A stretch of 64,000 bases of DNA from Pyrobaculum sp. 3827-6 (GTDB lineage: Archaea > Thermoproteota > Thermoprotei > Thermoproteales > Thermoproteaceae). Shown one piece after another: positions 8,677 through 17,594 of this stretch; the stretch's first letter is position 1; each line of letters begins with the position of its first letter. The DNA lies in NCBI RefSeq assembly GCF_025641885.1, contig NZ_JAOTQN010000001.1:806001-870000 (forward strand), written 5' to 3'. Below the pieces are notes generated by a model. That model was given only the letters and a program-made list of their open reading frames with translations. It did not search any database and was not told where the DNA came from. Both the position numbers and the translations under genes were made by a program.

Positions 8677-10893
8677 ATGTCAAGCGACGTTATTCTAAAA
8701 GTCGCCGAGGCTAGATCGCGCGACGTTGGCCGTAGTATTGTGAGGGTTCCCGTAAGGGTGATGAAGAAGTTGGGGATTGAGCCTGGGGATTACGTGGAGA
8801 TTATTGGGAGGAAGTCTGCCTACGCCCAGGTGTGGCCCGCCTACCCCGAAGACGAGGACAAGGAAGTTATTAGAATGGATGGTATTATTAGACAAAACGC
8901 GGGGGTGGGGATAGGCGACACAGTCAAGGTGAGGAAAGCCGTGCTTAAAGCCGCCCAGAGAGTGGTGCTAGCCCCCACAGAGCCGGTCCGGGTAGACCCC
9001 GAATATCTCAAAAAACAGATACTACTAGGCAAGCCAGTAGCCAGAGGACAAGCCATAGACGTACCCTTCTACGGAGGCGCCATAAGATTCGTAGTGGTCC
9101 AAGTACAGCCGGGGCCCGCGGCGTACGTCTCCATAGACACAGAAGTGACTGTGCGCGAGGAGCCGGTGAAGGAGGCTGAACTCACAATTCCCAGGGTCAC
9201 CTGGGAGGATATTGGTGATTTGGAGGATGCTAAGCAGAAGATTCGTGAGCTTGTGGAGCTTCCTCTTAGACATCCCGAGTTGTTTAAGCATCTCGGCATC
9301 GAGCCGCCTAAAGGCATCCTTCTGATCGGCCCTCCGGGGACTGGAAAGACTCTCTTGGCTAAGGCTGTGGCTAACGAGGCTAATGCCTACTTCGTGGCGA
9401 TTAACGGGCCGGAGATTATGTCTAAATACTACGGCGAGTCTGAGGCTAGGCTGAGGGAGATATTTGAAGAGGCTAAGAAAAACGCCCCCGCGATTATCTT
9501 CATCGACGAGATAGACGCCATAGCCCCAAAGCGGGAGGAGGTGACGGGGGAGGTGGAGAAGAGAGTAGTAGCCCAACTCCTAACACTAATGGACGGCCTA
9601 CAAGAAAGGGGGCAGGTGGTGGTAATAGGCGCCACCAACAGACCAGACGCAGTAGACCCAGCCCTAAGGAGGCCGGGAAGATTCGACAGAGAGATTCACA
9701 TACCTATGCCCGACAAGAGAGCCAGGCGTGAGATACTCGCCGTCCACACTAGGAATATGCCGCTGTGTACAAAAGCAGATGTCGAGGCTAAGGTGTGCAA
9801 CCCAGGGGATGAGGTGGATCTGGATAAAATCGCCGAGATGACTCACGGCTACACCGGCGCCGACATAGCCGCCTTGGCTAAGGAGGCGGCTATGGCGTCT
9901 CTACGCAAGGCCATGAACAAGGGCATGATCAACATTGAGCAGGACACCATACCCCCCGAGGTACTCAGTAGGCTGAAGGTGGGCATGTCCGACTTCATGG
10001 ATGCCATGAAGTTTGTCCACCCGACTGTGCTCCGCGAGGTGATTATCGAGGTGCCGGAGGTGCACTGGGACGACATCGGCGGCTATGATGCGATAAAACA
10101 GGAGTTGAGGGAGATAGTGGAGTGGCCCATGAAGTACAAGCACTACTTCGACGAGCTGGGCGTGGAGCCGCCCAAGGGCATCCTCCTCTTCGGCCCGCCG
10201 GGGGTGGGCAAGACTTTGTTCGCCAAAGCCGTGGCCACGGAATCCGGAGCCAACTTCATAGCTGTCAGAGGGCCAGAGCTGTTGTCTAAGTGGGTTGGCG
10301 AGAGCGAGAAGGCGATTAGAGAGGTGTTCAAGAAGGCGCGTATGGCCGCGCCTTGCGTGGTGTTTTTCGACGAGATTGACTCCATAGCGCCGGCCCGGGG
10401 CTCTAGGCTTGGGGACTCCGGCGTGACTGATAGAATGGTTAACCAGCTACTCGCCGAGATGGATGGCATCGGCACGCTGAAGAACGTGGTGGTGATGGCG
10501 GCCACCAACAGGCCGGACATCCTAGACCCGGCCCTCCTGAGGCCCGGACGCTTCGACCGCGTTATCTACGTCCCGCCTCCCGACGTAAAGGCGAGGGTAG
10601 AGATATTTAAGGTACACACGAAAAAAGTAAAGCTGGCTGATGACGTCAATCTAGAGGAGCTTGCCAAGAGGACTGAGGGCTACACAGGCGCCGATATCGC
10701 CGCCTTGGTGAGGGAGGCGGCTATGCTGGCGCTGAGGGAGACCATAAAGGAGAAGGCACTGAGGGCGAAGCCGGTGTCTATGAAGCATTTTGAAGAGGCG
10801 TTGAAGAGAATACCCCCATCGCTCACGTCGGCGGATATCCGCCGCTACGAAGAGATGTCCAAGGCTCTGCGGCGCGCCATAGCCGGCTTATAA
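8677..10893 (+). CDS. Cdc48/VAT-type AAA+ unfoldase
   Basis: Hexameric ATP-driven unfoldase that feeds proteins to the archaeal proteasome. Residues 1-165 are the double-psi barrel plus VAT-N domain. D1 has Walker A GPPGTGKT at about 218 and Walker [17 protein letters not shown]2 has GPPGVGKT at about 506 and [15 protein letters not shown]. Both arginine-finger PGRFDR motifs are present. At 738 residues it is a standard length. TATA-like gtttttatatt at 8646-8656 lies 26 bases before the ATG. The small heat-shock protein follows 30 bases downstream. Confidence 0.96.
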   Translation: MSSDVILKVAEARSRDVGRSIVRVPVRVMKKLGIEPGDYVEIIGRKSAYAQVWPAYPEDEDKEVIRMDGIIRQNAGVGIGDTVKVRKAVLKAAQRVVLAPTEPVRVDPEYLKKQILLGKPVARGQAIDVPFYGGAIRFVVVQVQPGPAAYVSIDTEVTVREEPVKEAELTIPRVTWEDIGDLEDAKQKIRELVELPLRHPELFKHLGIEPPKGILLIGPPGTGKTLLAKAVANEANAYFVAINGPEIMSKYYGESEARLREIFEEAKKNAPAIIFIDEIDAIAPKREEVTGEVEKRVVAQLLTLMDGLQERGQVVVIGATNRPDAVDPALRRPGRFDREIHIPMPDKRARREILAVHTRNMPLCTKADVEAKVCNPGDEVDLDKIAEMTHGYTGADIAALAKEAAMASLRKAMNKGMINIEQDTIPPEVLSRLKVGMSDFMDAMKFVHPTVLREVIIEVPEVHWDDIGGYDAIKQELREIVEWPMKYKHYFDELGVEPPKGILLFGPPGVGKTLFAKAVATESGANFIAVRGPELLSKWVGESEKAIREVFKKARMAAPCVVFFDEIDSIAPARGSRLGDSGVTDRMVNQLLAEMDGIGTLKNVVVMAATNRPDILDPALLRPGRFDRVIYVPPPDVKARVEIFKVHTKKVKLADDVNLEELAKRTEGYTGADIAALVREAAMLALRETIKEKALRAKPVSMKHFEEALKRIPPSLTSADIRRYEEMSKALRRAIAGL

Positions 10894-10923
10894 AACTTAA
10901 ATAGTGGAGTAGAGATTCAGTAC

Positions 10924-11451
10924 ATGTCCATATTTGACGAATTTGAGAAATTTATGAAGAGGTGGCAGAGGTTCTTCGAGGAAATTGAGAGACAGATAGA
11001 GGAGGACTTCAGGAGGTTCTCAGCCCAGCCGCCGCCGGGCGGCGGAAGGCCTAGGTACTACTACTATGGATTTGAAATCACCATGGGGCCGGACGGCAGA
11101 CCCGTGGTGCGGGAGTTCGGCAACGTCAGAAGGAGGTCTGACGTGGAGAGAATTGAAGTAGTCGACGAGATAGACCCGCTGACGGACGTCGTGGAGGAGG
11201 ACGACAAGATTAAAGTCGTGGTGGATATGCCAGGCGTCGAGAAGGATGACATAAAGCTGTACATAAGCGAGGACGGGAGGACCCTCACAATAGACGCCAG
11301 GAGCAAAGACCGGAAGTACCACAAAGAGATTAGACTGCCGGCGGCTGTCGACCCCAACAAGGCCAAGGCCACGTATAAAAACGGAGTCCTCTCCGTAGAG
11401 CTTGAAAAAACCGAGAAGAGAAAAAGGGGGTTTGAGATAAAGATCGACTAG
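10924..11451 (+). CDS. Hsp20 small heat-shock protein
   Basis: ATP-independent chaperone with a charged, aromatic-rich N-terminal arm of about 85 residues, then an alpha-crystallin domain: VVVDMPGVEKDDIKLYI, the KYHKEIRLP strand and the signature AKATYKNGVLSVELEK. The tail ends RGFEIKID with no clear I-x-I motif. It has its own TATA-like aacttaaatag at 10895-10905, so it is separately promoted although it follows the Cdc48 gene closely. Holding unfolded clients near a proteasomal unfoldase is a sensible joint role (inference). Confidence 0.95.
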   Translation: MSIFDEFEKFMKRWQRFFEEIERQIEEDFRRFSAQPPPGGGRPRYYYYGFEITMGPDGRPVVREFGNVRRRSDVERIEVVDEIDPLTDVVEEDDKIKVVVDMPGVEKDDIKLYISEDGRTLTIDARSKDRKYHKEIRLPAAVDPNKAKATYKNGVLSVELEKTEKRKRGFEIKID

Positions 11452-11897
11452 GGTATTTCCTTCAGCAAACTCTCTATTCTTTTCCTAATTTCGGCAAACC
11501 TCTTCTCGCACTCCTCCAGTCTCTTCTGCATCTCGCTGTGGGGCACAAACCACTCGATCTTCGGCTCGCCGAATATCAGCCTCCCGCCCTCCACCGCCGC
11601 CTCCACAGTTATCCTCACGATGTCGAGCTTACCAACGCCCATCGAGATCAGCGCCTCGTATATCTTCTTGTTAAGTTCAGAAGTGGCTCTCACAATCTCC
11701 TCCCTCGGCACAATGCCGCCGAACACCGCAAAGGCCGTCCGCCTAAGCTTGTCGGCGAATCTAGCCGCCACGACGACCCCCGACCTGATTTCGTACTTGT
11801 TAGGCGCCTTCAATACGTGGCCCCCGTAGAGCTCTATACTTTCCTGAGCCTTCTCCATGTCACGTTGAATATTCTCCTCCAGCTTCCACGCCGCCAT
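11448..11897 (-). CDS. DUF2258-like conserved archaeal protein
   Basis: 149-residue soluble protein. The central part, RSGVVVAARFADKLRRTAFAVF, followed by ELNKKIYEALISMGVGKLDIVRI, recalls the archaeal DUF2258 family, whose function is not known to me. The N-terminus is a charged helix and the C-terminus a coiled-coil-like EMQKRLEECEKRFAEIRKR. It is convergent with hsp20 (4-base overlap) and divergent from the THUMP gene, with which it shares the short A/T-rich promoter at 11895-11922. The family assignment is from memory of motifs and is moderate. Confidence 0.7.
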   Translation of the reverse strand: MAAWKLEENIQRDMEKAQESIELYGGHVLKAPNKYEIRSGVVVAARFADKLRRTAFAVFGGIVPREEIVRATSELNKKIYEALISMGVGKLDIVRITVEAAVEGGRLIFGEPKIEWFVPHSEMQKRLEECEKRFAEIRKRIESLLKEIP

Positions 11898-11908
11898 ATA
11901 TATTTATG

Positions 11909-11920
11909 GGCCTGTATTTA
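11909..11920. promoter_or_regulatory. Shared divergent TATA region
   Basis: The near-palindromic gtatttaaat lies about 22 bases upstream of ATG 11897 on the minus strand and about 20 bases upstream of ATG 11933 on the plus strand. One A/T-rich element could therefore serve both leaderless genes. It is the reason for preferring 11933 over the ATG at 11906, which overlaps it. Confidence 0.45.
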
Positions 11921-11932
11921 AATCATTACGTT

Positions 11933-13063
11933 ATGCCTCTCGCCGCAACCAGCCCGGGGGGCGTGGACATAATTGTAAAGACGAGGAGGGAGTTCGAGAG
12001 GATAGCCGCGTCTCACATAAAAGAGCTCCTGCCAGCGGCCGAGGTAGCGCCGGCCCCCATGGGCTACCTAGGGGTGGTGTTCGTAGGCGGGCTGGGGGCC
12101 GAGAGGTGGAGGGCGGCGGAGTTGATAGCCCAGAAAATACCAGAGGCAGACAGAGTGCTCGTCGTAGAGGAGGCCGTGAGGGCCGAGCCGGGAGAGATCG
12201 AACGGGCGGCCGTGGAGGTGGCCAAGCGCTACATCTCGCCGGGCGACACCTTCGCCATTAGGACAACCAGGAGGGGCACCCACAGCTTCACCTCTATAGA
12301 CATCAATGTGAGGGCGGGGGCAGCGGTTAAAGAAGCCACGGGGGCCGAGGTAGATCTCGAAGAGCCCGCGAAGCCCATATACGTGGAGATATTCCAAGAC
12401 GCGGCCGCCATCTGCACCCCGGCGACTGGGGAGTACAGGAAAATGCGCCGCGATAAGCCGCTGGCGCTACAAAACCTCAGGAAGGTGGCCCTCGGCCAGT
12501 TTGTATACGAGGGAGACGAGGAGGCGGTGAGGAAAATGGGCGAGAGAATCGGACGCGCGGCGCAGACGTTTGAGGTGGGGGAGCTGACAGTGCTCCTCCA
12601 CAAGCCCGTGCCGGCGAAGACGCTGAGGGTCTTCCTAGACGCCGTGGAGGAGGGAATTGAGAGCAGGTACCAGATACAGATCAAAAGCTACGGCAGATCC
12701 GTGTGGAGGGTGCCCGTCTACGTCTACGAGCTGTATCAATACGTAAGGGACAGGTCCGGCGAGCCCATAGTCGTGACGGACCCCAAGGGCGACTACATAA
12801 CACATGTAAAGGAGAGGCTCGCAGAGCTGTTTAGAAGCGAGAGGGTAAACATACTCATAGGGGCGAGGGAGGGGGTGCCCCCTGGGGTGTTCCGATTCGC
12901 CTCCCTCGTCGTGGACCTAGTCCCAGAGGTTACCATAGCCACAGATTTCGTAATACCGTCAATAGCCATTGCCATTGTGGCGGCGCTAGAGGAGGCCGGG
13001 GCCCTGCCCAAATACGCCGGCAAGCGGAGGAGAGCCCCCATGCAAGACAAAGAGCGGCGCTAG
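11933..13063 (+). CDS. THUMP-domain SPOUT-like RNA methylase
   Basis: Predicted RNA-modification enzyme of 376 residues. The first half carries a THUMP RNA-binding domain: VAKRYISPGDTFAIRTTRRG, then HSFTSIDINVRAGAAV and PIYVEIFQDAAAI. The C-terminal half looks like a SPOUT trefoil-knot methyltransferase: a VVTDPKGD loop, NILIGAREGVPPGVFRFA and the ATDFVIPSIAIAIVAAL end. In archaea such pairs modify tRNA or rRNA; the target base is unknown. Start chosen at 11933 (MPLAATS) from TATA spacing. The basic tail KRRRAPMQDKERR may aid RNA binding. Confidence 0.75.
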   Translation: MPLAATSPGGVDIIVKTRREFERIAASHIKELLPAAEVAPAPMGYLGVVFVGGLGAERWRAAELIAQKIPEADRVLVVEEAVRAEPGEIERAAVEVAKRYISPGDTFAIRTTRRGTHSFTSIDINVRAGAAVKEATGAEVDLEEPAKPIYVEIFQDAAAICTPATGEYRKMRRDKPLALQNLRKVALGQFVYEGDEEAVRKMGERIGRAAQTFEVGELTVLLHKPVPAKTLRVFLDAVEEGIESRYQIQIKSYGRSVWRVPVYVYELYQYVRDRSGEPIVVTDPKGDYITHVKERLAELFRSERVNILIGAREGVPPGVFRFASLVVDLVPEVTIATDFVIPSIAIAIVAALEEAGALPKYAGKRRRAPMQDKERR

Positions 13064-13113
13064 GCGGCGGCGCCGGAGGAAAACATAAATAGCCCCCATT
13101 TGCCTATGAAGCG

Positions 13114-13539
13114 ATGTCGACGCAAGAACAGCCACAGCAACAACAACAGCCGCAGAAGCTCAGGTGGGGGATCGCGTGGATATACTCATCTTCAAACAAC
13201 ACCATTATCACAATAACCGACTTGACGGGAGCCGAGACCGTGGCTCGCGTAAGCGGCGGGATGGTTGTGAGAGCCGACAAAGACAAGCCCTCTCCATGGG
13301 CCGCCATGCAGGCGGCATACAAAGCCGCGCAGTTAGCCCTCGCCAGGGGGATAAACGCCGTCCATATAAAAGTGAGGGGGCCAGGGGGATACGGGATGAA
13401 GGTCCCAGGCCCCGGCGCCCCCGCGGCGATAAGAGCCCTGGCGAGGTCCGGCCTCGTAATCGGCCGGATCGAGGACGTAACGCCAATTCCCCACGACATC
13501 ATTAGGCCGCCCAGCGGCCGCAAAGGCAGGAGAGTCTAA
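13114..13539 (+). CDS. rps11: 30S ribosomal protein S11
   Basis: Small-subunit platform protein uS11. The core [35 protein letters not shown] and the C-terminal [12 protein letters not shown] are unmistakable. The first 15 residues are an unusual glutamine-rich extension ([11 protein letters not shown]) before the core. TATA-like aaacataaata at 13081-13091 lies 26 bases before the ATG. In many archaea S11 is followed by RNA polymerase subunit D; here an unrelated small gene follows with no gap. Confidence 0.97.
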   Translation: MSTQEQPQQQQQPQKLRWGIAWIYSSSNNTIITITDLTGAETVARVSGGMVVRADKDKPSPWAAMQAAYKAAQLALARGINAVHIKVRGPGGYGMKVPGPGAPAAIRALARSGLVIGRIEDVTPIPHDIIRPPSGRKGRRV

Positions 13540-13803
13540 ATGGAGAAGAAGGACTGCCTAGTGGCTGTCTTCGGTTGCGGAGAGCCGCAGATCCAGCCCC
13601 GGGACGTTCTGAGACAGGCCAGGATAAAGAGCAGGAAACTCCTCCTAATAAGTACATGCGGCGAGGCGGCGAAGGCGCTTCCGCTAGTCAGGCAGATCGC
13701 CAGCGACAACATGGATTTCCCAGTGAGGCACTACCACAGGGTGGATCCCATGGAGGCTGTTGCCCTGGAGAACTGTGCCACGTACGAAATTTTAAACCTG
13801 TAA
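13540..13803 (+). CDS. Small conserved-looking protein behind S11
   Basis: 87 residues, unrecognised. The ATG begins directly after the S11 stop (taaatg), so it must be cotranscribed and probably reinitiated. It holds four cysteines (C6, C13, C40, C79) with CGEPQ and STCGEAAK contexts, and a HYHRVDP histidine pair, which could bind a metal. An acylphosphatase- or thioredoxin-like small fold is possible but unsupported. Its 3' end carries a TATA-like attttaaac that sits at promoter distance from the sRNA candidate downstream. Confidence 0.7.
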   Translation: MEKKDCLVAVFGCGEPQIQPRDVLRQARIKSRKLLLISTCGEAAKALPLVRQIASDNMDFPVRHYHRVDPMEAVALENCATYEILNL

Positions 13804-13814
13804 GTAACATATAC

Positions 13815-13868
13815 ACGTGATGAGGAGGCATTTACGGCCGTAGATGGCCGGCGCTGGAACAGCTGATA
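13815..13868 (+). ncRNA. Candidate C/D-box sRNA
   Basis: C box gtgatga at 13817-13823 and D box ctga at 13863-13866 enclose about 40 bases, the usual size of archaeal box C/D guide RNAs. A TATA-like attttaaa at 13789-13796 lies about 25 bases upstream. The internal D'/C' pair is poor (perhaps ccgt and agatggc near 13838-13847). The guide before the D box reads ctggaacag. I cannot name the target. Confidence 0.4.
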
Positions 13869-13893
13869 TATAAACTCCCCCCTCATCATCTCC

Positions 13894-13946
13894 ACATTGA
13901 TGAGAAAGCACCGGCGAGCGGTGAGCGCGCTGAGCTACGCTGACCC
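13894..13946 (+). ncRNA. C/D-box sRNA with a guide matching tRNA D-arms
   Basis: C box ttgatga at 13897-13903, D' gcga at 13914-13917, C'-like ggtgagc at 13920-13926 and D box ctga at 13940-13943. TATA-like atatataa at 13866-13873 gives a predicted start at about 13895, just before the C box. The 11 bases before the D box (gctgagctacg) are exactly complementary to CGTAGCTCAGC in the D-arm of tRNA-Trp (19879-19889) and of the tRNA-Lys in this window, and for 10 bases to tRNA-Arg. By the N+5 rule the methylated base would be G10. Confidence 0.6.
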
Positions 13947-13949
13947 ACG

Positions 13950-14085
13950 ACTAGATCGTCCAGCGAAAACCTCAGCGAAACAGCCGCATGGAATACGTGA
14001 CCGTTGCCACGGCGGCGGTGGCTGAGGCGTCTCCGACGTCGGCGCCAGCCGGGGACTGCCCACGGCTCCCAGCCCCGCGGTTTAA
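13950..14085 (+). other. Gene-free stretch with RNA-like pairing
   Basis: No ORF of credible quality between the sRNA and the promoter of the next gene. A long-range perfect 7-base complement, cctcagc (13970-13976) with gctgagg (14021-14027), encloses further complementary pieces (gccgc/gcggc) and the tetraloop-like gcgaaa runs. This would suit a structured RNA read from the 13866 promoter. I considered a minimal RNase P RNA but did not find its conserved sequences. Confidence 0.25.
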
Positions 14086-14115
14086 AGTCTTATATAGGGA
14101 GGCCGGGATAGATTC

Positions 14116-15207
14116 GTGGAGGCTTTACTGAGTAGGGCACTGCCAGACGGCAGGGTGGAGTGCTTGGCCTGCGCCAGGAGGTGCAAGTTGAGGGAGGGCC
14201 AGACGGGGTTCTGCGGCGTCAGATCTGTGAGAGGCGGCAGGCTGATGCTAGACGTCTACGGCTTGATATCAGCAATAGCGGTGGACCCCATCGAGAAGAA
14301 GCCGCTGACCCATTTCTACCCCGGCGCCATGGTACTCTCCTTCTCCACCTTCGGGTGCAACTGGGCCTGTCAATACTGCCAAAACTATGAGATAAGCCAG
14401 AGGAGGAGGGCAGAGGGGTTTGAGGTAACTCCAGAGCTGTTGGTCAAGCTGGCCGAGAGCTACGGCGCTCACGGCATCACCTACACCTACAACGAGCCCA
14501 CCATATTCATGGAGTTCGCCCACGACGTGGGGGTCCTCGCCAGGTCCCGCGGCCTCTTCAACACCTTCGTCACAAACGGCTACATGACCCCCGAGGCGGT
14601 GAAGTACGCCAGCGAGTTTCTAGACGCCGCCACGGTGGACTTCAAGGGAAACGCCGACGAGAAGTTCCTCCGGAAGTATGTATTCATCCAAGACGCGGAG
14701 CCCATCTTCGAGACCCTGGCCGAGATGAAGAAACACGGGATATGGGTAGAGGTGACAGACCTTGTGGTGCCCCGCGTCGGCGACGATTTGGAGAAGGCCA
14801 GGGCCCTCGTGAGGCGCGTCGTAGACATACTGGGGCCCGACGTCCCCATACACTTCCTCCGCTTCCACCCCGACTACAAGATGATGGACGTACCCCCCAC
14901 CCCCGTGGAGATCCTGGAGAGACACGTAGAGGTGGCGAAGAGGGAGGGGGCTAGATTCGCCTATGTGGGCAACGTCCCGGGCCACCGCTATGAGCACACC
15001 TACTGCCCCGAGTGCGGCCGCGTGGTGATTAAGAGGAGGGGGTTCAACATACTTGAAATAAACCTAGAGGAGAAGGGAGGCGAGTATAGGTGTAAATTCT
15101 GCGGAGCCAAGATACCAATTAGGGGAAAGATTATGCCCACATGGCGCGACGAGTTTCGCTTCGTTTATGTACCAATACACACCTTCGCCAAGTGGACAAG
15201 GCGATAG
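14116..15207 (+). CDS. amrS: AmrS-like radical SAM enzyme (AmmeMemoRadiSam system)
   Basis: 363-residue radical SAM protein of the PflA-like AmrS group. It has an N-terminal cysteine-rich part ([21 protein letters not shown]), the SAM/iron-sulphur motif [19 protein letters not shown] and [11 protein letters not shown] as in relatives, and a C-terminal zinc ribbon (CPECGR...CKFCGA). In other genomes it accompanies Memo and AMMECR1 proteins; neither is in this window. Its reaction is unsettled. GTG 14116 lies 26 bases after TATA-like gtcttatata at 14087-14096. Confidence 0.9.
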   Translation: MEALLSRALPDGRVECLACARRCKLREGQTGFCGVRSVRGGRLMLDVYGLISAIAVDPIEKKPLTHFYPGAMVLSFSTFGCNWACQYCQNYEISQRRRAEGFEVTPELLVKLAESYGAHGITYTYNEPTIFMEFAHDVGVLARSRGLFNTFVTNGYMTPEAVKYASEFLDAATVDFKGNADEKFLRKYVFIQDAEPIFETLAEMKKHGIWVEVTDLVVPRVGDDLEKARALVRRVVDILGPDVPIHFLRFHPDYKMMDVPPTPVEILERHVEVAKREGARFAYVGNVPGHRYEHTYCPECGRVVIKRRGFNILEINLEEKGGEYRCKFCGAKIPIRGKIMPTWRDEFRFVYVPIHTFAKWTRR

Positions 15208-15237
15208 TTTAAAATACAGTTTTTGAATAAACTACAA

Positions 15238-15894
15238 GTGCACAGGCTAAAACGGGTATTTTCAAGCGGTCTAGAGGAGATTAAGGAGAAGCTCGGGGAG
15301 CATATCACTCTGTCCCAAGAGTCGCTCCGCATACTGCAGGAGGTGGCGTCCAGCCGCGGCCACGACAAGCCCCACGTCGACGAGGCGGTAAGGAAGATAA
15401 CGGCGCTTGAGAGGGAGGGGGACGAAATCGTCAGAGAGCTGGTGGACAGGGTAGCCCAGGGCGCGGTGGTGCCCACAGTCACAAACGTAGTCCTAGTACT
15501 CCTAGACAACGTCGACAACATCCTAGACATGATATATTTTGCCATGAAAGAGGTAAAGAGGGGCTACCACCTCTGGAAAAACGACGCCATTTTCTCAATA
15601 GTCTCCACAGAGCTGAAGGAGATGCTAGACCTCGTAAAATCGATGCTGGAGTACCTACACAACATGCTGAGGACAAACGACGCCGAGGAGCTTAGACGCC
15701 ATGCGCGGATTATAAGTTCCCTCGAGGAGGAAATCGACGAGATAAAAGAAAACATCCTAGACAAGATATACAACCTGGAGCTAAATGCCGTGGAGTTCAA
15801 CCACGTAGTATCCCTAATATACACCGCCGACAAAATAGCCGACAACGTGCAAGACGCCGCCTACCACCTAGCCACAATCATTACGTCGGTCTAA
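15238..15894 (+). CDS. DUF47 (PhoU-like) phosphate transport regulator
   Basis: Helical PhoU-like protein of the DUF47/TIGR00153 family, 218 residues, with the family pattern LEREGDEIVRELVDRV, LLDNVDNILDMIYFAM and the second bundle LEEEIDEIKENILDKIY. Such genes sit next to Pit-type phosphate permeases, and here the next gene, overlapping as TAATG, is a permease-like protein. I start at GTG 15238, 26 bases after tagtttaaaat at 15207-15217; an upstream TTG at 15223 is also in frame. Confidence 0.88.
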   Translation: MHRLKRVFSSGLEEIKEKLGEHITLSQESLRILQEVASSRGHDKPHVDEAVRKITALEREGDEIVRELVDRVAQGAVVPTVTNVVLVLLDNVDNILDMIYFAMKEVKRGYHLWKNDAIFSIVSTELKEMLDLVKSMLEYLHNMLRTNDAEELRRHARIISSLEEEIDEIKENILDKIYNLELNAVEFNHVVSLIYTADKIADNVQDAAYHLATIITSV

Positions 15895-16658
15895 TGGAGC
15901 TCTACAGCTTCGTCCTAGCCGCACTCCTAGTCTACAACAACTCCCTGGTGTTGCTGGGCCCAACAGCGTGGGGAAGCGGCGTCGGGGCGAAGAAGACATT
16001 CGCCATCGCTGTGGCCGCCGAGCTACTCGGCGCTGTCACCAGCACAATGCCAAAGCTCAGCGTAAGGACGGCTGAGTTTATATACATCGCGTCGCTCTAC
16101 GCCGGCCTGTCCCTGGCGAAGATAAGCGTCCCCATCTCCATCCTAAGCTACTCTATCCACTTCCCCAAGCTGGAAGCCGCGGCCTTGTGGCTACTATCCC
16201 CCCTCCTCGCGGCGCTGACCTACATCCTCTGCAAAGCTGTGAGGATAGGCGGCGTCGCCGCGGCGGCGTCGCTATTCGCGGTGATGTACGCCTTCGGCTA
16301 CAACAACGTCGCACTCCTCGTCCACAGCCCCCTCACGGCGGCCGCCGCGGTGGCCCTGGGGACCTACCTAGGGCTCGGCTACTCCAGATGGGTCATGGAG
16401 CTGGCGGCCCTGAGGCCCAGAACCACTGCAACCGTCAACATCACAGTGGCCCTAGCCGCGCTCTTGGGAATACTCTTCTCCATACCCATATCATTCACCC
16501 TAGTCGCCTACTCCTCCATGCTAGCCGCCTCATACAGCCAGAAGATGAGAGTGATAAGAATAGAGAAGTTCCTAAAGGCGTACATAGGCGTGCTGGCCGC
16601 GCTTGGGGCCTCCGCTATATTTCCCTATCTAAAACCACTACTTGCACCTCTGGCCTAA
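15894..16658 (+). CDS. Pit-like inorganic phosphate permease, short and divergent
   Basis: Integral membrane protein of 254 residues with about eight hydrophobic segments. Two internal repeats, each carrying a YNN motif (LLVYNNSLVLLGP at residue 12 and FGYNNVALLVHSP near 140), stand where Pit permeases have GANDxAN-type signatures; the Asp is absent in both. The overlap with the DUF47 gene supports a role in anion, probably phosphate, uptake. It is shorter than most Pit proteins, so substrate and activity should be treated as inferred. Confidence 0.65.
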   Translation: MELYSFVLAALLVYNNSLVLLGPTAWGSGVGAKKTFAIAVAAELLGAVTSTMPKLSVRTAEFIYIASLYAGLSLAKISVPISILSYSIHFPKLEAAALWLLSPLLAALTYILCKAVRIGGVAAAASLFAVMYAFGYNNVALLVHSPLTAAAAVALGTYLGLGYSRWVMELAALRPRTTATVNITVALAALLGILFSIPISFTLVAYSSMLAASYSQKMRVIRIEKFLKAYIGVLAALGASAIFPYLKPLLAPLA

Positions 16659-17286
16659 CAAGCCTCTTAAACTCCTCAGCCTCCCTCCTCGACGCCACGA
16701 TAGAGCCGTAGTGCATTGGAATAGCCACCTTGGGCACAATCGTGTTTACGAACTCCGCAGCCTCCTGCGGAGTCATGACGTAAACCCCCGACACAGGCAC
16801 AAACACCACGTCGGCCACGACTTGGCAGAACTCCGGCACGAAGTCGCTGTCACCCGCGTGGAAAAGCCTCACCCCACCCCACTCCACGAGATAGGCAACC
16901 CTCCCGTCCTCCTTCGGGTGGAAAACCACTCCCCGCGCCGGGTCTCTAAACTTGTTGAGGTTGTAGGCAGGAAAGGCGGTGATCCTCACAGGACCCACCT
17001 CCCTCGACTCCCCCGGCGAAATCTCTAAAATATTCTTCGCCACCTTGGAGACACAGGGCTTGGCAATTCTAGGCGCCACCACCACGGTAGACGGCTTGAG
17101 AACCCTCTGGATAGACGGCGGGTCGCAGTGGTCAAAATGCTCGTGCGTCACCAGGATAACATCAGCCTTGGGCTCCCCCACCTGGAGCTGGTAGGGGTCG
17201 ATATACAAGACCGCCCCCTCACCCACCACCCTAAAGGAGTCGTGACCAAGCCAAGATATGGAGAGGCCACGGTAGGTAAAAGGCAT
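16615..17286 (-). CDS. MBL-fold metal-dependent hydrolase (UPF0173-like)
   Basis: Metallo-beta-lactamase-fold protein of 223 residues. It starts SISWLGHDSFRV, has the zinc motif THEHFDHCD, later LFHAGDSDF and the distal IPMHYGSI histidine, which matches the UPF0173 hydrolase group. The substrate is unknown. The 3' end overlaps the convergent permease gene by 44 bases. Confidence 0.88.
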   Translation of the reverse strand: MPFTYRGLSISWLGHDSFRVVGEGAVLYIDPYQLQVGEPKADVILVTHEHFDHCDPPSIQRVLKPSTVVVAPRIAKPCVSKVAKNILEISPGESREVGPVRITAFPAYNLNKFRDPARGVVFHPKEDGRVAYLVEWGGVRLFHAGDSDFVPEFCQVVADVVFVPVSGVYVMTPQEAAEFVNTIVPKVAIPMHYGSIVASRREAEEFKRLVRPEVQVVVLDREI

Positions 17287-17327
17287 GAAAAAAAATTTGA
17301 GTTATTTTATATAGTTTACCCCTCCCC

Positions 17328-17501
17328 CTACTTCTTCTTCCCTAGCAGTCTGTATACTTTGATGCCGGTGTATGGGGATTTGGCTACTGCAAACATCATC
17401 GGCCCGCGGGCAGTCTGCTTCTCCACAACCTCGTAGTTATCCGTCTCAAACGCCTGCTTCGCCTTAATGTCGTAGAACTTCAACTTCTGCTTCTTGCTCA
17501 T
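17328..17501 (-). CDS. Small basic protein (DUF5622-like)
   Basis: 57 residues, strongly basic at both ends (MSKKQKLKF...LLGKKK), with a compact beta-type middle: YDIKAKQAFETDNYEVVEK then MMFAVAKSPYTGIKVYRLL. It resembles in my memory the small Thermoproteales family DUF5622. A nucleic-acid-binding role is a guess from charge. ATG 17501 chosen because TATA-like gtttaaatat at 17521-17530 lies 25 bases upstream on this strand; an in-frame ATG 21 bases earlier lies on the box. Confidence 0.75.
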   Translation of the reverse strand: MSKKQKLKFYDIKAKQAFETDNYEVVEKQTARGPMMFAVAKSPYTGIKVYRLLGKKK

Positions 17502-17594
17502 GAAACGGGGAAACGCCCGCATATTTAAACGGAACGATTAAAATAACCGCCGGTCAGCCGGGGAAAACATATATATAACCAATATAATTATAAC

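Noticed and set aside
11906-11932. Earlier ATG for the THUMP-SPOUT gene
   Set aside because: It lies on the shared TATA element; the later ATG fits leaderless spacing.
13950-14085. Minimal RNase P RNA
   Set aside because: The conserved GAGGAAA-type block and its partner were not found; kept only as unassigned structured DNA.
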